A stretch of 64,000 nucleotides of DNA from positions 9,580,209-9,644,208 of the forward strand of contig NW_002060943.1 in assembly GCF_000150275.1 (NCBI RefSeq), in the 5' to 3' direction. Made by a program: the position numbers and the translations under genes. Of the stretch, positions 1 to 15,790 are shown one piece after another. The notes under the pieces were generated by a model. The model was not told where the DNA came from, made no database searches, and saw only the letters and a program-made list of their open reading frames with translations. This stretch comes from Trichoplax adhaerens. Taxonomy: Eukaryota > Placozoa > Uniplacotomia > Trichoplacea > Trichoplacidae. Position 1 is the stretch's first letter; each line of letters begins with the position of its first letter.

Positions 1-33
1 TGTGTAGTAAAATTCTTCGAACTTTTGTAATAG

Positions 34-3000
34 CCAATATTTCCAAGAATGAAATGGTAGAAGTTGCTCCGTCTCATTTTAATTCGGTCTTGTGTATTGA
101 TAAATGCATAAGTCGGAAGGTTTTTTTAACCTCTTGGTGAGCAACGTATAATACATACGCGTGTATATCAATACGAAGCATCTAATAGTGACGAGTAAAT
201 TTATCTGGCTTAATGTTACTAACAATCTAATATCTTCGCGTTTATTGCAATTTCTGTTATAGCAAAGATGGTATTATCAAAGTTTGGGATATAAATGCCT
301 GTCTTATTAGCGAAATCACCTTAGATCATACTTTATTGTCGGTAAACTTCTTACCAAAGCAAGGAGATATGCTATTAGGATTTAAAGGACATTTATTTTT
401 AATACCTGCAACTAAAAGTAAGAGGGCAAGGATAACGTAAATTTTAAATGACTTTATTAAAAATTTATAGCTGATTTAAAATTTCTACAAGGAATACTAT
501 GAATCATTAATTATTATGTCTGAAGTCAAAATTATCAAGTCTTCTGTTGCATAAATTTTTAAATATGTAAGATAGTGCTCTTATAAGAACATCTAATATT
601 TGCCCGATCTGAACTTAGTTTTTCAGCGTGAAATTGAAGATGCTAATCAATCTGATCATTATTCAGGTCTGTCATATGAAATTCTTTTAATTCCCACGCA
701 GTTTATCTTGATAACTGGTTAAAACTTTTATAATGCTAACTGCTAATGAAAATGAAGTCGATTAATCGTAATTTTTTATTGATACGTAACTAACCTTATA
801 GATTCAGAAGTGGCAGTGACAGATAACTTTATTGACAGTGTTAACACGCCAGAACAAGTGACAATGGAGGATTACTTGGTACATTAGTCATTCCACTATA
901 CTATGCGGTTCTTCAATTATAATTATTGGAAGAAAAACTTTAACATAGAATACTATTAACTGCACTACATTAGCACGTTTACAATGTTATATAACCTTAC
1001 AGTATTACATTGTTCTTTTATAATGATTAGATGCCCTACAAGCTATCCTTAGAAAATTCATGGTTTATCGAAAAGGATGATCAAACAGAAGGAAAGCGAG
1101 CACTTAAAAAAATATCAGAAATTCCCGTAAGATTCTGTGCCATATAACATATTGTACATGTTATTTACACTTTAAAACTGTAATTGTTGTAAAGAGATCT
1201 TAAGATTCCATCAAGATGTAAAATACTGATATGTATCGCAAGTTATGGAACTATTAATGATACTAATGTAGATAAATTCTGCCTAACACAAAATTCACCT
1301 ACTAAATATTATAGAAAAAGGTAGTTTCTGCGGAATCTGAAACCGATTATCGGGTTCCTATCGAAGTATATGAATCTTCGATGGAAGAAGAATCTGATAT
1401 TTCAATCAACTTTGAAGAGATATCTCTCGGGAAGTCCCCAATGAGCACTCCCTTTTCTTCAGAAGCTAGTGGAAGTGAAGAACTTACCGATATGAAGGTG
1501 CAAAAAAGTATTAGATATGAAGTGTACATGTAACTGACTCGGAACCTTGTTTATTAATTATATTTAGCAGTGCGTGCATATGTACAATATTGATTATGGC
1601 GACAAAGTTTAGATTTTTCTATAATTATTAGTTATGCATCTTCATTTGTTAATTGTTAGTTATGAGATCTTATATTGTTATAACATTATAAGTTAATTAA
1701 ATCCTGCTTAAATTATTCCTTAAAATCCTTATTTAAATATTCATTATAGAAAAGCGATAATTTTCCTCAATGGGATGGTACAACGGAACTGAGTTAGTTG
1801 AATAACTAGGCTGCAGATTAGATATTAGCTTCAGTCAGTTTAAGATCTGATCTCCTTCTGATTTAAATAATATTGTTGCATTAGATTTCAATGATTATAA
1901 CAAAATCAAAAGGTTACATTTGAACAGTATTTAAATTATTCATTATAGACAAATCACCAGATGTTATCCAACTGGAATACTTATTAGCATCGTCGCAAAA
2001 TAAGAAAAATACTAAGGTACTGTTCCGAAGGAATTGCTCCTCTTCAGGTAGTCTTACACATAATTATAATAGTACGAGTTAACGATTGCTATCAAAAGGT
2101 AATTGCGGCTAGGTCAGCTATTTTGTGCGATTAATTATTTTATTTCTACCCTATCGATTCTTACAGTCTGAATTTGTAATAACATTATCCAATATTATTA
2201 TTATCGATATTGCTATTGGTACCCTTTGAGAATTTATACTTACGAGCTTACCGTTTGTTATATCGAATCCAGGTAGAAAATGGTCAAAGACCAACTAAAA
2301 GGAAAGTAGTTAGACGTAGCCGTAAAGATAGAATAAAGTCGTCAGAAACAACTAAGAATCGTGGAAAAGAAATTAAAAATTTAAAAGATGCCAAAAAAAC
2401 TGATCGACAAAATTTTAAAGTCACTGAAGCTGCTAAAGTTTTATCTGCTGTTGAAAGTAATCGCGAAGCAAAAAGTCAGTCAGGTATTGTATTAATTTTA
2501 AAGTTTTTGGTTTGATTTTTAAAATAAAATGTGCTTATATTGTCTTTAAGCAGTAATTGCGATAGGTATGACAATTCTTCATTGAAATTTTAAAAGGCTA
2601 TAGGCAAGATGACAAGTATTACCGAAATAATAACGCACAAAGGTTTGACGTAAAAGATCATGCTAAAACTGATACAATCAATGAAAAAGAGTTCAACCCT
2701 GTCATAGATGATGTCGTAAGTGATGAGTCGAGAGGTATTAGAGAAAACGACAGTGTATCAGGGTCTTATAAAACTACTACTAGCGGCGTTCAACGGAATT
2801 ACAGACCTAGGAATATTTTACAGCGTAGTAATACGGCATTAGATAATATTAGAATTCAGGAAAAAACTAATGCCTTAAATGGAACCAATTCACCCTGTAG
2901 TTATACTGGAAAGAGCAATCGAGCAATCGTTAGAACTAGATCAGAATTAGTTTATAAATCGGTATCGCATGTTAATCGTAAAGAAAAACTGCGTAAACAT

Positions 3001-4618
3001 CAAGAAATAAAAACTAATCAAAAAGAAAAAGAATTCTCTCGACCAGAAATTCATATTCAAACCGGGAAGGTTCAAAAGAATCATTTTGATGATAGCTATA
3101 GAATCGATCATGGGCATTCTCCTCTTGCTGTAGATGCTCCTCTTACAACTTCCTCTGAAAATCACTTTGATTTTATCATTGAAGATGAATGTGAATTGTT
3201 AGCTAGTAGTACTGATATTGAAATTCAAGATGTTCATCAAGACTACAATAAAAAAAGTAAGACAAATCAATTTTTATTTCTTAATAATGTTGGGATTATA
3301 TTTGCAATTTTTTCGGGTTCTAACTGAGAATTTCACTGAATATCACAGTTGTCATCAATCAAGAATCCCAAAATGCTTCAGGCATTCACGCACCTGTTTC
3401 CTTAACTCAGATGAATAGATCGAAAATAAAAAATAGAAGGGTAATTAATATATTTTTTGATATAATGTCTTTAATGCATCAGTCAAATAAATTCAATTCC
3501 CTGTTGATACGCTAGTTTATATTTTTGGTAACTTGAACTCAATTTTTATTTTTACAGTTGGATAAAGTCTCGTCTATTAACGATAATAAGAAAAGTCACG
3601 AAATTAGAGATAAGTACGATTTATTTGTATCCTAAGCATGCTATGGATTATTTTATATTTGATTTCCTAAGTTAAATCTTCGGCTATTGAGTATTATCTA
3701 AATACATATAATGAACAATAATCTCTATTAGGCAAAAGCCATCAACAGTGGACGTGAACCCGTTTAATTCTCAAGTCCCGATTCACTATCCACCCGATTG
3801 GTATATAAAATACATTCAAAGGTGATGATATACTTTATACAATAAATTGATACTTTCAATTATTTTACTATTAAATTATATCCTTAAGAGCTCAACGAAT
3901 ACATAATAGTTACAGCCATCAACTTACTATCCAGACTTTACAGAGATGGTATACTAAAAGCATGTGCATGTTTATTAGTATTACAAATGTCTTTTTTAAT
4001 ACGATATGACTACATTTATTAAATTAAAAGATGGACAATATACGAAATTTATCTAATTTCATTAGAAATCGTCTCTATTAATTTGTAAAGGTTTTTGCGA
4101 GTACCGGTATGTTGACTAAAGTTGTGTACCGTGAAATATCTATAGGTCTTACTAGTAGCAACGATTATATAATATAAAAGGGAAATTGCAGGTCTTTACT
4201 CTAGGACTTTAAATACGAGTATTAAGGATCAAAGTATTTGGTGTAAAAGTACACCTTTTGCGTAAAAATAGACTTCTTTTATACTGAAGTTATCTACGGT
4301 GTAGTCCTATGAATTTAACATAATCCGAGATACCATATGATGATACTGTAATAAAAAGAATAGAAAATGTAGTCTTTATCAATGATTATATTTTATGTCA
4401 TTGTTTTTGTGGACAAGTATTGGACCACCGTCATTTTAATTTTGATATTCTATATAATTATGACGTATGAATATTGTTTTTCTTATTTTATAACGCTCAG
4501 ATTGCGCCAGTTAAAGGAAGAAAGGAGAGATAAACATGTTAATGCTGCTAAGAAGCGTCTGGAATTAGAAACAGAGAGATTAAAACGTCAAAGGAATCTT
4601 ATTTGGAACAAACTATAA
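34..4618 (+). CDS. WD-repeat protein with long charged C-terminal region (3' part of gene)
   Basis: The gene enters from the left edge, so its N-terminus is missing. Exons fitting in phase: 34-136, 263-417, 619-666, 802-878, 1031-1126, 1315-1497, 1750-1792, 1949-2016, 2273-2483, 2597-3256, 3382-3440, 3558-3613, 3732-3821 and 4501-4618 (stop TAA). Exons 1-2 encode a WD-type blade (FLTSCKDGIIKVWDINACL) followed by a segment with LLGFKGHLFLIPAT. The rest is low-complexity and highly charged. A large exon at 2597-3256 is Lys/Asp/Asn-rich, and the last exon encodes a helical Arg/Lys/Glu tail (LKEERRDKHV... RQRNLIWNKL). The WD end plus long charged tail recalls animal WDR87/WDR97-like proteins, but I infer this from overall style and cannot confirm the ortholog. 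Splice junctions keep one open frame throughout, which supports a real gene. It converges on PDHB. Confidence 0.72.
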
Positions 4619-6209
4619 TGACGTATAAATTCTTAGTCAAAGTATTTTATTCCAGCTTTAAATTTAGTAAATAGCTATACTGTATATAGAGAACGGCAAT
4701 CTACAAGAATAGATTGGACTGATGCTATCCAATTGCATTTATCTTTTCCATCATTCTGTATGTAGAGTTGCATGTAGACTTACATCCATAATGTAGCGAT
4801 TAATACAATTCTTTGATTAACTACTCTGTATTGTATATTATTGTATTGCATGGAGATGCAGGAATGTAAATGTAGGATAACGTTCTGTATATTTATTTTA
4901 CGTTTACTTGTTGTCAGTTTCGCGATCGCTGACATATATGTTAAAGGTTTAATTCAAAATGGTGAAGGGAACTTCGCAATATGAGGATTTATATGGAATA
5001 AGTTTGTTGTCGTTTATGATGGTCAATCAATCAGAAAATTTGTTAATGCGCTGTATCAAATATTAAATAATGAGTACACAGTGTCCAAGACAGATTATTA
5101 TTTCATTGCAAATTTTCTGTTACGTAAAGTATGAGGCTGAATTATGCTTCATTCTATTTATGAACATGGTTGAAGATTAATAGAAAATTACTTATATTCT
5201 GTATTTCTGTAGCGAATTGTTCAGTAGCACAATATCTTTTCAATTGAGCACAAGTATTCTTACGAGTACACGTTGTTGTAGTTTAAGTATACGTTATAAT
5301 TACACTACTGTGCTAGGTGATGCTACTAGTTCTTATTCTTTGAACTGAAGTTAGCTGGGATTTGCTACACAAAATGTAATAAATACATATAATATACGAG
5401 AAGTCTGTGATAGTGAATTGATAGAATGGATTTAGAATACGTTAATCGATTTATTGGCATTTTTTGTAAGACCAAGCCAAGTACAGTAGTTCCATAAAGT
5501 CAATTTCTTTATATAAAGTAATAAAGTAAAACTGTGCAAAATTTTAATTTGATATAGCACTCCTTTTGTAGCGAATGTATCTATTCAAACTACAGTATAC
5601 TGATTTATAAAAATTCTTAAATTTCAGCGTGAAGCAAAATTATGGTTATCTGTAACCAAAAATTTATTAAATGAATTACCTTGATAGAATTACGTAAACT
5701 TTTGGTGGAATACGTGTATTTTTTTGTTATGGCATACAGGCCATTGACTTCTGTACATTATGTGACTGCAATACATAACACTCTACAAATTAAGATACAG
5801 TAATTGGAGAGATAGCGGTATTATCATGACATCACATATTTTCAGGATTCATTAACGAAGTCGTTTAAATTCATTTTTGTTAAGGAATAGTTTGATGTTA
5901 TTTTTCATTTTACTAATACCTGTAGGCTTTAGCAGTGTCAACTTATTCATCCACTTACGTAATAGCTAGTTCAATCGCTCGCGCATTAAATTTGAAATAG
6001 ATATGAATTATCTACGGTTATAGCTGTTCAATGTTATACATTAAAATTATAATCGATTGTTAAAATACTTGCATTAAGGAGTATAAAATCAGGTGTACAA
6101 TGTTGGCGTTTCAAGTCAGACCGTTTAGTTATTATTATATAGTCTAAAATTTACTATTTAAGCAATTAAACTTATTGAATTGTTATCATTACCACATAAC
6201 ACTAAAGGC
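4619..6209. other. Convergent intergenic interval, no gene seen
   Basis: This is the tail-to-tail spacer between the WD-repeat gene and PDHB. It should hold both 3' UTRs. No exon chain, RNA gene or array of GTAC palindromes was recognised. Confidence 0.5.
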
Positions 6210-9172
<2,963 letters not shown>

Positions 9173-9335
9173 ATCCTTACTTATTGGGCTATTAGCAACT
9201 GAACCGGCTCAAATACGGTATAACAGCTTCACAATTTGACCGTTGTTCTTCGATACTTATTGAGAACCTTGACGTAAATCCGTGCTGATGGTCATCCAGC
9301 TGCCAGATTGGTTGGTTTTATTAATTGGAATATAT

Positions 9336-9600
9336 AGCACTGTATAGTACAGTATAACAACAGTCTAGACCTAACAAAAGGTACCATTTTCGGTAGACCT
9401 GTACTATAGTCCACTATACAGAACAGTACAGTACGTCAGCATTTGCAGGGGTTAAGGTGTACAGTACTGTACTGTACAGTGTATAGTTGTGACATTTATA
9501 CTGTAAGATCTCAGACGGACAGAAAGACTGCAAGACATAGAGGATATAATTTTCTTTTACTTCTACTATACAGTACAGTATAATGTACTGTACTTAGCAA
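9336..9600. repeat. GTAC-palindrome array upstream of PDHB
   Basis: Clustered self-complementary words such as GTACAGTACTGTACTG and TATAGTACAGTATA lie about 165-430 bp 5' of the PDHB start codon. Weaker copies continue to about 9790. Each word is its own reverse complement or nearly so, so the tract is strand-symmetric and can fold. The rest of 9173-10401 shows no coding exon; open frames over the tract are by-products of the repeat. Confidence 0.7.
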
Positions 9601-9987
9601 CTTGACGAAAGTTATCAATTTGTAACCTTCTTTGCCATCGGCTATGATAGCAATTTACGATCTTAATCGAACACATTTTGATGTCTCGCTCATTCAAAGT
9701 TATAAGTTAACAGTACAGTTTTCAATCAGCTTCAATCCAAATTTACCCACAGTACTTTTACTCTACCGTTACCTTACTGTACTATACGGACATACAGACG
9801 CCGAGAAGGACGCGGCCTCACTCTCTCTGACTGCAAGCCTTGCACGTGCTCTCCCGCATAGTTGTTGCTGACAGTCATTACGGTAAAGCGAAGTAGTATA
9901 AACTAGTAAAATTGAGTAGTAAATGGGAGTAGTTAAGGACTTCGATCTACTGTAGATAAAACTAGAGGTAAAGGAAAAATGGTTCAA

Positions 9988-10022
9988 ATCATGGACCATT
10001 ATGTCTTCTTGCAATGGTCCAT
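9988..10022. repeat. Short inverted repeat (ATGGACCAT / ATGGTCCAT)
   Basis: A 9-bp perfect inverted repeat with a loop of about 14 nt lies in the PDHB-RPS23 spacer, near the RPS23 3' side. No function is evident and it is short enough to be chance. Confidence 0.35.
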
Positions 10023-10401
10023 AGTTAAAGGCAGGCGAATTGAGATGGGAAATAACTGCGTAGATACAAGTAGTTACTTAGTTAGCGTGGACTGTGGTCT
10101 ACTGTACAAAAATTAATAACTTGGCACTGGTTAATATCTCTGTTTGTTGTTTCCCTTTACTACTATAATGTACAGTGTTCAGGGACACCTACCACAAGAA
10201 AGAAAGTGCTCCGTGTCCAATTAAACTATGGACAAATGTAGTAAATACTGCACTACTTGTATACAGTATAAGCATCAATTATACAATTATAGTTTATTGC
10301 ATTTCAGGATTTACGCTGAATATGATCCTATGAATAATGGTCGAACAGTTTATTATAATTTCATAATCATGAGATCTCTACCAGACAAAACATTTTAGAG
10401 T

Positions 10402-11586
<1,185 letters not shown>

Positions 11587-11660
11587 TGACTCTAACCAAC
11601 TTCTGGACAGAAAAATCGAAAAGGCCGAGAGAGAAGTTGATTCTTAGCTATATACGGAAC
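11587..11660 (-). promoter_or_regulatory. Pyrimidine-rich 5' leader of RPS23 (possible TOP tract)
   Basis: On the minus strand the 70 bases before the RPS23 ATG contain CTTCTCTCTCGGCCTTTTCG and TTTTTCTGTCC. Transcripts of ribosomal proteins in animals typically begin with a 5' terminal oligopyrimidine tract that couples translation to TOR signalling. The exact start site cannot be read from DNA, so this is an inference. Confidence 0.4.
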
Positions 11661-11693
11661 AAAATGACGAACGGACACACCACGCAAGACTGG

Positions 11694-12075
11694 TTCGTAC
11701 TAGTACTGTACCGTACAATGTACAGTACACTGTATATAGTACTGTACTGTACTGTACAGTACTGTACTGTACACTACAGATGCAGAAAGCGCATAACCGC
11801 GGCTTAAATCCAGTATGGATAACATTATCAGTATGTACTGTACTGTACTATACTGTACAGTACTGTATACTGTATAGTCCATGACTATACACAGTACAGT
11901 ACTGTAGCAACATTTAACATTTATCAGTACTATTGTACTGTACTACAATAAATAAATACCAACTACAGTATCCTGTACTGTACACTGTACAGTATATTGC
12001 ATACTGCACGGTATCCTGTAGTTGGTATTTATTTATTTATTTGTACGGAACTGTAATAAAAGTGTACAGTAGAAC
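11694..12075. repeat. GTAC-palindrome array upstream of RPS23
   Basis: A dense tract of TACTGTAC, GTACAGTAC and near variants begins about 108 bp 5' of the RPS23 start codon. Long uninterrupted runs occur at about 11740-11780 and 11830-11880. The array gives spurious open frames on both strands rich in Tyr/Cys/Thr/Val/Ser/Gln, which I do not annotate as genes. Confidence 0.75.
11947..12037. repeat. 21-bp perfect inverted repeat within the array
   Basis: Left arm 11947-11967 and right arm 12017-12037 are exact reverse complements (core TACCAACTACA / TGTAGTTGGTA with AAT-rich outer ends). They are separated by about 49 bp made mostly of GTAC palindromes. The whole block can form a long cruciform or hairpin and has the shape of a short terminal-inverted-repeat element. 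No transposase or clear target-site duplication is seen. Confidence 0.7.
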
Positions 12076-13310
12076 ATCGTATAAATCAACCCGTTGTACT
12101 CATATTTCAACCAAATAAAAAGTGTTCTGCACACAGATCGATGTCCCTTGACTGCCATATTGAATGAATTAATTATTAGAATCTTCCTAATTAGCTTTAG
12201 AGTATCATTTTATAACCAAATTTCGTTTTTAATTACTGTTAAGAATTTTGATTAACTTCGGTTACTAGTTTATTGTTTATAGGCACTCATGTACTGTAAG
12301 TTAGTTAATTCATGTTGCGGGCGTTATCCAACATTGATACCAGTGCAGTCAGTATGCTGTGTAGTTACTGAATAAAATAATTATAGATTTAAGAGTGAAA
12401 GATTGACGGCACTTTCTATACTCGTACAGTAACTAGTTTTATCGTTTTATTATTCAGACTGGTTGTATCAGATAATCTAGTGCTAATAAAGTTTTACAAG
12501 TACGAGCATGTTCGAAATTCTTATAAATTTCGATTGGGGATAACTTTGAGCTTAATGAAACAGTTATGTTATAGTATCTTGTATTTTCTTAAAAAATAGA
12601 GCATTGGATCGGTTTGCCACATTGTCAGCTTCAGTTTTCGTATCATATATCTCACGTTATATACGGTACGGTACGTCAGTTAAAATTGTCATTTGTAATG
12701 GAAATATAGGAAACTAGCTACTCGCCTATTCACAGTAACGGAGGTATCATCGGTTAATTAATTATGACTATATAATACTGTCCATTCTACTAGGCTTTCC
12801 GAGCACAATCAACAATAGGATCTACCATCTATAAAATACACGTATGTCTTTATACAGACACAATTGTAATCTATTAAGGTAAAAGTCATGTAAGTGTGAA
12901 ACAGGGATTTATAAAACTAGGTATTATAGTCATTAACATTACCAACATAACATAGTAATATGAAAGTCAAGATGAAATAGCTATTAACGCTAAAGGTATA
13001 GCTTCAAATTAGTTATTCTATTATTGACTCATTGGATCGGTCAAGTTTATTTTTCCGTATCATTTGCGATGGATACGAGTATCCAGTTAAAGGACAACAT
13101 TAGAATTAAATGCACAGGAGAAATGACACAAAAACTGTTTATTCTGTAACATTGCGTCTTGATTTCAAAATAATGTGATACAGGTAATGCTGTACCAATG
13201 TAAATATGATACGATTGCAATCTTTGATTCTATTATCAGTGATAATAGGATTAAGGGTTGCAATTGTGTTGCAATATATGAGAAACTAAAGACTTGTCCA
13301 CAAAACCGCT
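12076..13310. other. Intergenic spacer, no gene seen
   Basis: Spacer between the RPS23 upstream array and the 3' end of SAR1. AT-rich and without a convincing exon or RNA gene; the 3' UTR of SAR1 should lie at its right end. Confidence 0.45.
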
Positions 13311-14699
13311 TTAATCGATAAATTGAGCAAGCCAACGAAATCCTGACAAATGAGAGATATATATAAGTACTGATATAATACCGTTGCCTAAAGGTTACAT
13401 AAATTGGATCTAACCTTCGCCGTATCCTTGCCGTCTAAGCACACTACACATGAATAATTCCATTGGTCTACCCTGAATTTCATTAGCAGACAATGTGCCC
13501 TATATTTTGTATAAACATATACATATATTTATATAAAGTTTTCAGCTGTTGGTTTAGCTATTGTCCGTATATTAAATTTTGTTATATTTTATTACAACTA
13601 CTGTTACTGTGTCAATAAAGGTAAGCTAACTTCAAATCTAATTAGTTGCAGACGAGAATGTATCTCATATAGTTATATTTTATTTATTAGGTGATGGGGA
13701 AAGATGATCATAATACGCCCTTTGATACCTTTCCAGTGGTTTGATTATGTAGTCCAAATACACTACGAATCTCATCTTCTCCAGCGGCGTTCGGATGATC
13801 AATTTTATTACCAAGAATTAAAATGGGTGTATCAGCAATTTGTTCATCCGTTAATAAACTCTAGTTTTAACAAATCAATTTTAAATTATTAAGAGCGATA
13901 TCCTATTTTAAACGGTTTAATATGATTACTCAAGCAATTATTTAGTCCAATAAATGAATAATCAAACGAATTTAATTTAATCGATCTTACGTCTAATTCC
14001 ACTTTTGATTCATAAAATCGTTCTCTATCGCAAGCATCAACCATGAAAACTATTCCGTCGACTGCGGGGAAGTAGTCCTTCCAAACACGGCGAGCTACCG
14101 CAGTAATTTGAAAATATAGGAGACTTAATATCGGGTGAGGTGAACTTAGATAGTAATTGTACTTTACTGACCTTGCTGATGACCACCTAGATCAAAAGTT
14201 GTGAATTTCATTCCTCCCATACTTAATTCTTCGGAAGCTAATCAAGAAAAATGCCATATCTTCAGCAATGAGCTCAATAGATTGTTATGTGCCTAGCTAA
14301 GTCTAAAATATCTTGTTTCTTTACAAAATCAGTCAGTTTCAGATTTTGTTGTATTTGTAATAGCTAATGCAAATACAACAAGATCTTCATGATGTATTGG
14401 AGAGTTTCGTTGTCGTACAGTCTATTGTTATAAAATAACTTACTAGGGTGAAGGGTAGGAACATGTTGAGCCATTCTGTCGTCCTTTAGCATATGCAAAA
14501 GTGTCGTTTTTCCGGCATTATCCAAACCGAGAAAAACTAGTTTTCCGCTCTTTCTCCACAATCCTGCAACACGAAAAATTCCATTACAAAAGGTACAAAA
14601 TGCAAAAGTTAGACGCTTTACGGCAAAGTCGATGAAAACTAAAGGAATTTTCTTACCTAGATACGATAATACATTGGTGAACCAGTCTAAGATGAACAT
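13311..14699 (-). CDS. SAR1: Small GTPase SAR1
   Basis: Arf-family GTPase that starts COPII vesicle coat assembly at endoplasmic-reticulum exit sites. There are seven exons: 14657-14699, 14444-14563, 14172-14237, 13991-14094, 13729-13860, 13415-13499 and 13311-13342. They total 582 nt, 193 residues (human SAR1A 198). The N-terminus [15 protein letters not shown] is the expected amphipathic membrane-inserting helix. Nucleotide motifs are intact: G1 GLDNAGKT, switch region [20 protein letters not shown] with G3 DLGGH, G4 GNKID, and a [17 protein letters not shown]-terminus, all as in SAR1. The intron before the last exon begins with gttaga, a weaker donor, but phase and protein continuity support it. 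The start codon is fixed by the helix. It is head-to-head with PSMD6 across 1.1 kb. Confidence 0.97.
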
Positions 14700-15215
14700 T
14701 TCTATCGATATAGCGTATAGTATGTGTTGACCTATTGAAATTGATACGTAACAGAATTTCAGAAGACAGCATAAACATCAATAGATTTTGATTTCGCAAC
14801 AAAATTGCATGAAAAGACTTGTGGTAAGAAATTTAAATAGTATCAATGAATAATTTTTTCGTTGTCAATACCAGATCAAGGTAGACGATAATAACTTGTT
14901 GATAGTCACTTTTTGACAAGAGTGTTGGAAGTACAGTATAAAGTAATTTGATTTTTACTTTGAATGTCTTCTCAAACGAAACGTCATGGCTTCGAAAGCT
15001 TACTCTTAATACAGAGTGCAGTTGAATGTAAGAAGAAGGAAGCAAAAAGATAGTATTTAACAGGGAATGTAGAGTATGGAACTGTGCTATACTGTATGGA
15101 ATCTACTAGTGATCACACCATTGTGGTACTGTAAAAATGACCTCTGGGACTCTGCTGTAAAGTACCGTGCCGTACCGTACCGTACCATACCGTACTATCA
15201 TGTCACAGTGAACTC

Positions 15216-15572
15216 TAAAAATCTGCGTAGTGTACAGTACAGTACTGTACTCAAAAGTTTTTATACTGTACTGTACTGTACAGTGTACAGTACAACTTGT
15301 TACAAGTACTGCACTGTACAGTACAGTACAGTACAGTACAGTACAGTACTGTACTCTACTGTACTCTACAGTAGAGTACTGTACTGTACTGTACAGTGTA
15401 CAGTACAACTTGTTACAAGTACTGCACTGTACAGTACAGTACAGTACAGTACTCTACTGTACTCTACAGTACTGTGCCAAGTCTAAATGTACTGTACTCT
15501 ACTGTGCCAAGTCCAAATGTCGCTCTCTGACCCTGGTTACAGTACTGTACACTGTACAGTGCCGTACTGTAC
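15216..15572. repeat. GTAC-palindrome array in the SAR1/PSMD6 divergent interval
   Basis: The densest array of the window. It holds long runs of TACTGTAC and GTACAGTAC and two tandem copies of a larger unit with period 113 bp (15264-15340 and 15377-15453). Each copy is nearly an inverted repeat around ACTTGTTACAAGT, so it should fold into a strong hairpin. A second short direct repeat containing CTGTGCCAAGTC occurs at about 15472 and 15501. The tract starts about 520 bp 5' of the SAR1 ATG and ends about 220 bp 5' of the PSMD6 ATG. A short related GTACCGTAC run lies at about 15163-15200. Apparent reading frames here are repeat artefacts. Confidence 0.8.
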
Positions 15573-15790
15573 AAGTGCTGCATCATGACGTGGAACCATA
15601 GAACGTATTGTGCGTAGATCCTATGAAGTTCAGTCTGAACACACAGTGAGTAAAGAGGACATTTGTACCTGTTGGAGATTTGATCAGCGTTGGAACAAAG
15701 AGACTAAAGGAAAGCACAAAATCAAGCAAGCGACTGAATATTAACGATTCGACTTGGATTATAATTATTATAAACTATTTACTTTAAGCC

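Noticed and set aside
2947-3165. Minus-strand hydrophobic frame
   Set aside because: Antisense shadow of the Lys/Asp-rich exon at 2597-3256 of the WD-repeat gene.
15076-15601. Several 100-136-codon frames on both strands, rich in Tyr, Cys, Thr, Val and Ser
   Set aside because: Products of TACTGTAC words, which lack stop codons in several frames. No splice or coding evidence.
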